From an uncultured Bacteroidaceae bacterium (GTDB lineage: Bacteria > Bacteroidota > Bacteroidia > Bacteroidales > Bacteroidaceae): a stretch of DNA of 44,624 bases. Below the pieces are notes generated by a model, which searched no databases, was not told the DNA's origin, and was given only the letters and a program-made list of their open reading frames with translations. The translations under genes and the position numbers were made by a program. This document shows, one piece after another, positions 42,879 through 44,624 of the stretch. Every line of letters begins with the position of its first letter. Position 1 is the stretch's first letter. The stretch is from assembly GCA_904502235.1 (NCBI GenBank), contig CAJGDP010000014.1:1-44624 (forward strand), in the 5' to 3' direction.

Positions 42879-43688
42879 TTATTTTTTCACAGGAGGATGT
42901 ACTTTTACCAACTTTATATCGCTCAGGAGCAACCCAGCCTGCGCAGTAGTGTCATCATCGGTATAGTGGACAAATCCCGACATTGTCTTGAGTTTACTGC
43001 CATATCGTGGAGCGGAGAGCGCGTACATTCCACAGGAATCCACATGCAAGGCATCGGTAAACATTTTACCGTCGGCATAATCAAGACGTATAGCGGCATA
43101 AGCACTCTGCTTTAACGGTTGGTGCTCCGAAGGAATAAAGAACGCCGCAAAAGAGAAAGAAAGACTGTCGTTCTTTACGAAAGAGGTGTCCTCGGGAACC
43201 TTGAACGAAAAATCAAGTGTGCTGTTCAATGCAGTCGAAGAAAGGCGTTTCAATCTGAAGCCCGTCCACAGGTTCACGCTATCGCCCTTCTGTGTCAAAG
43301 CATCGGGCGACACGCCGTCTTCCAAAAGATGCTTTGCCAGTTCAAGCTTTTCCACTTCACCGTTGACACGCGCCTCCAAGCCCTCATATATACGTCTAAG
43401 ATGTTTGGGATAACGGTTATACCATTGCATCGACGAATCAAAGCGAGCCTTCTCTATACCATGTTTGCTATACACGTAAGTATAGCAAAGTTTCTCTCTG
43501 TACTCATCCGAAGAATATATGGATGTCATTGACTGCACAAGATGATAATCGTAAAGAAACGCCTCCATCTTCTTTGGCGGAATGACATGATCGGGGATCT
43601 TCACCTCGCAGGAGAGCAAGACAAAGAGAAACATCATCAACGCTATATTTCCAAGAGAACGCATCCGGGAAAGCCTCTTAAAGGACAT
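42879..43688 (-). CDS. DUF4296 lipoprotein
   Basis: The product has 269 residues. A signal peptide ends in a lipobox (FVLLSC), so it should be a lipid-anchored envelope protein. The N-terminal half (about 30-125) matches the DUF4296 pattern: DHVIPPKKMEAFLYDYHLVQSM, then YVYSKHGIEKARFDSSMQWYNRYPKHLRRIYEG. The C-terminal half is beta-rich with no known domain. Its start overlaps the lspA stop by 11 bp; an inner ATG (MRSLGN, 43664) would also give a signal peptide. A lipoprotein coupled directly to the lipoprotein signal peptidase is suggestive, but no function is known. Confidence 0.8.
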   Translation of the reverse strand: MSFKRLSRMRSLGNIALMMFLFVLLSCEVKIPDHVIPPKKMEAFLYDYHLVQSMTSIYSSDEYREKLCYTYVYSKHGIEKARFDSSMQWYNRYPKHLRRIYEGLEARVNGEVEKLELAKHLLEDGVSPDALTQKGDSVNLWTGFRLKRLSSTALNSTLDFSFKVPEDTSFVKNDSLSFSFAAFFIPSEHQPLKQSAYAAIRLDYADGKMFTDALHVDSCGMYALSAPRYGSKLKTMSGFVHYTDDDTTAQAGLLLSDIKLVKVHPPVKK

Positions 43689-44274
43689 ACTTCCTATAGA
43701 ACAGGAACATTATTACCACGCTGCAGCTTATGCAGGCATCGGCAAAATTCCATACAGGCGAGAAGAATATATCACCTCCCACCAACGGTAACCATTCAGG
43801 CCATGTGAACAATGGCAGATAGAACATATCCACCACCCTTCCCTGCAGGAATGTGCCATATCCTTCACCCCAAGAGACAAGTTCTGCAACACGTCCGTAG
43901 CTCGATGTAAAAATCTCGCCATAGAAAAGACAATCTATAATATTTCCCAGAGCACCGGCAAATATCATTGCAACGCAGATGATAAACCCTATAGGATACT
44001 TGCTGTTCTTAAGCAACCTATACAACAGATACCCTATGAATCCAACGGCAACAACACGGAAACTTGTCAGGAAGATCTTATTGAAGATTTCCATACCGAA
44101 TGCCATACCGTTGTTCTCCACGAACAGGATTTTAAACCAGTCGCCGAATACGGGAATACTTTCACCGAGCTGCATATTGGTCTTTACCACAACCTTTATC
44201 ACCTGGTCGATAATGATTGCAAGCAATATGCACGAAACGGTTATTACAGAACGTTTCTTGAAGTTATTAGTCAT
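43678..44274 (-). CDS. lspA: Lipoprotein signal peptidase (signal peptidase II)
   Basis: The product has 198 residues and four predicted membrane spans. Conserved parts are the first-span Asp (LAIIIDQVIKVVVK), FVENNGMAFG, ALGNIIDCLFYG with one catalytic Asp, and RVVDMFYLP with FFSPVWNFADACI carrying the second catalytic Asp. It cleaves prolipoprotein signal peptides before the lipidated Cys, at the inner membrane. The 198 residues are longer than the 160-170 of proteobacterial enzymes owing to a periplasmic insert, as usual in Bacteroidetes. It starts 4 bp after the dksA-like stop, and several lipoproteins in this window would be its substrates. Confidence 0.93.
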   Translation of the reverse strand: MTNNFKKRSVITVSCILLAIIIDQVIKVVVKTNMQLGESIPVFGDWFKILFVENNGMAFGMEIFNKIFLTSFRVVAVGFIGYLLYRLLKNSKYPIGFIICVAMIFAGALGNIIDCLFYGEIFTSSYGRVAELVSWGEGYGTFLQGRVVDMFYLPLFTWPEWLPLVGGDIFFSPVWNFADACISCSVVIMFLFYRKYVL

Positions 44275-44278
44275 ATAT

Positions 44279-44624
44279 TTATCTGTTCTTTTTAGCCTCG
44301 ATGCTCAAAGTTGCATGAGGTACGGCCATAAGACGCTCCTTGGCAATAAGTTTGCCTGTTTCGCGGCAGATACCGTATGTCTTGTTCTCGATGCGGATAA
44401 GCGCAGCCTGAAGGCCCTGGATAAACTTAGCCTGGCGGCCTGCAATCTGCATCTGCTCTTCGAGATAAGCAGCATCACTTCCATCCTCAAGACCTTTATA
44501 TGTAGGCGAAGTATCGGCAACATCATTGGAATCCTCGTGACGCAAGGCTCTCATTATTTCATCATAATCTCTCTTTGCGAGTTCCAGCTTCTGCAAAATA
44601 ACCTGGCGGAACTCCTCCAACTCA
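44279..44624 (-). CDS. TraR/DksA family protein, C-terminal part (start is outside the window)
   Basis: About 114 residues are visible, with the 5' end cut by the window edge. A coiled-coil region with acidic tip-like residues (AKRDYDEIMRALRHEDSNDVADTS) leads to KTYGICRETGKLIAKERLMAVPHATLSIEAK, the zinc-finger-type end of DksA/TraR proteins. Only one cysteine of the usual four remains (ICRETG), so zinc binding is unlikely, as seen in other Bacteroidetes members. DksA-type proteins bind the RNA polymerase secondary channel and adjust transcription with ppGpp. It heads the operon with lspA. Confidence 0.85.
   Translation of the reverse strand, partial: ELEEFRQVILQKLELAKRDYDEIMRALRHEDSNDVADTSPTYKGLEDGSDAAYLEEQMQIAGRQAKFIQGLQAALIRIENKTYGICRETGKLIAKERLMAVPHATLSIEAKKNR

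Noticed and set aside
1..44624. CRISPR arrays, insertion sequences, integrases, attachment sites or prophage genes
   Set aside because: No regularly spaced repeats, transposase or integrase motifs, or terminal inverted repeats were seen anywhere in the window.

Overview
This window comes from a chromosome of the order Bacteroidales (Bacteroides/Prevotella-like). Three things point there. The gene order rimP-nusA-infB-cvpA-sufB-sufC-sufD-sufS is typical of the order. Promoters fit the Bacteroidetes pattern (TAnnTTTG, in places with a TTTG box about 20 bp upstream). Most genes lack a clear Shine-Dalgarno site. Protein families such as the fused NfnAB-type reductase, TamL, DUF4296 lipoproteins and the fucose permease/mutarotase pair agree. 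There are no tRNAs, rRNAs, insertion sequences, integrases or CRISPR arrays, and no gene-free stretch exceeds 300 bases. Many true starts are ATG codons a few codons inside longer open frames that begin with TTG or GTG.

Layout, left to right. At 1-5.1 kb are the 5' part of a class II aldolase gene, a small lytic transglycosylase, a fused NADPH/ferredoxin-type oxidoreductase and serS. At 5.3-10.5 kb is an accessory block: a WG-repeat lipoprotein, a membrane-spanning Hanks-type kinase, a divergent putative DNA-binding regulator, a membrane-anchored protein, an unknown protein with an apparent premature stop, and a 5'(3')-deoxyribonucleotidase-like HAD protein. At 10.7-21.3 kb a long expression/Fe-S operon runs rightward: rimP, nusA, infB, cvpA, sufBCDS, rnhB. 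It has a promoter and a terminator-like hairpin in its leader and a strong terminator at its end. At 21.3-23.5 kb is a leftward operon: SPOR lipoprotein, mutarotase, FucP.

At 23.7-29.3 kb a secreted M64 peptidase precedes two SGNH-fold proteins and an MBOAT acyltransferase, together looking like an extracellular O-acetylation cassette. At 29.3-33.3 kb are a DnaJ-type co-chaperone, TspO, a DUF456 protein, a 5'-nucleotidase, a HAD phosphatase and a CrcB fluoride channel. At 33.5-37.2 kb an exported S9 peptidase is followed by an MFS transporter resembling eukaryotic MFSD1, a plausible peptide-cleavage and dipeptide-uptake pair. At 37.3-44.6 kb are tyrS, an MBL-fold hydrolase, TamL, a TrmH/SpoU methyltransferase, and a leftward dksA-like / lspA / DUF4296 / small-protein operon.

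The most interesting stretches are: the kinase/regulator/WG-lipoprotein neighbourhood with back-to-back promoters 5 bp apart; the S9 peptidase plus MFSD1-like transporter pair; the MBOAT/SGNH/SGNH/M64 cassette; the attenuator-like hairpin ahead of rimP-nusA; and the premature stop at 9280-9282. All functions are inferred from sequence reading alone; no database search was run.
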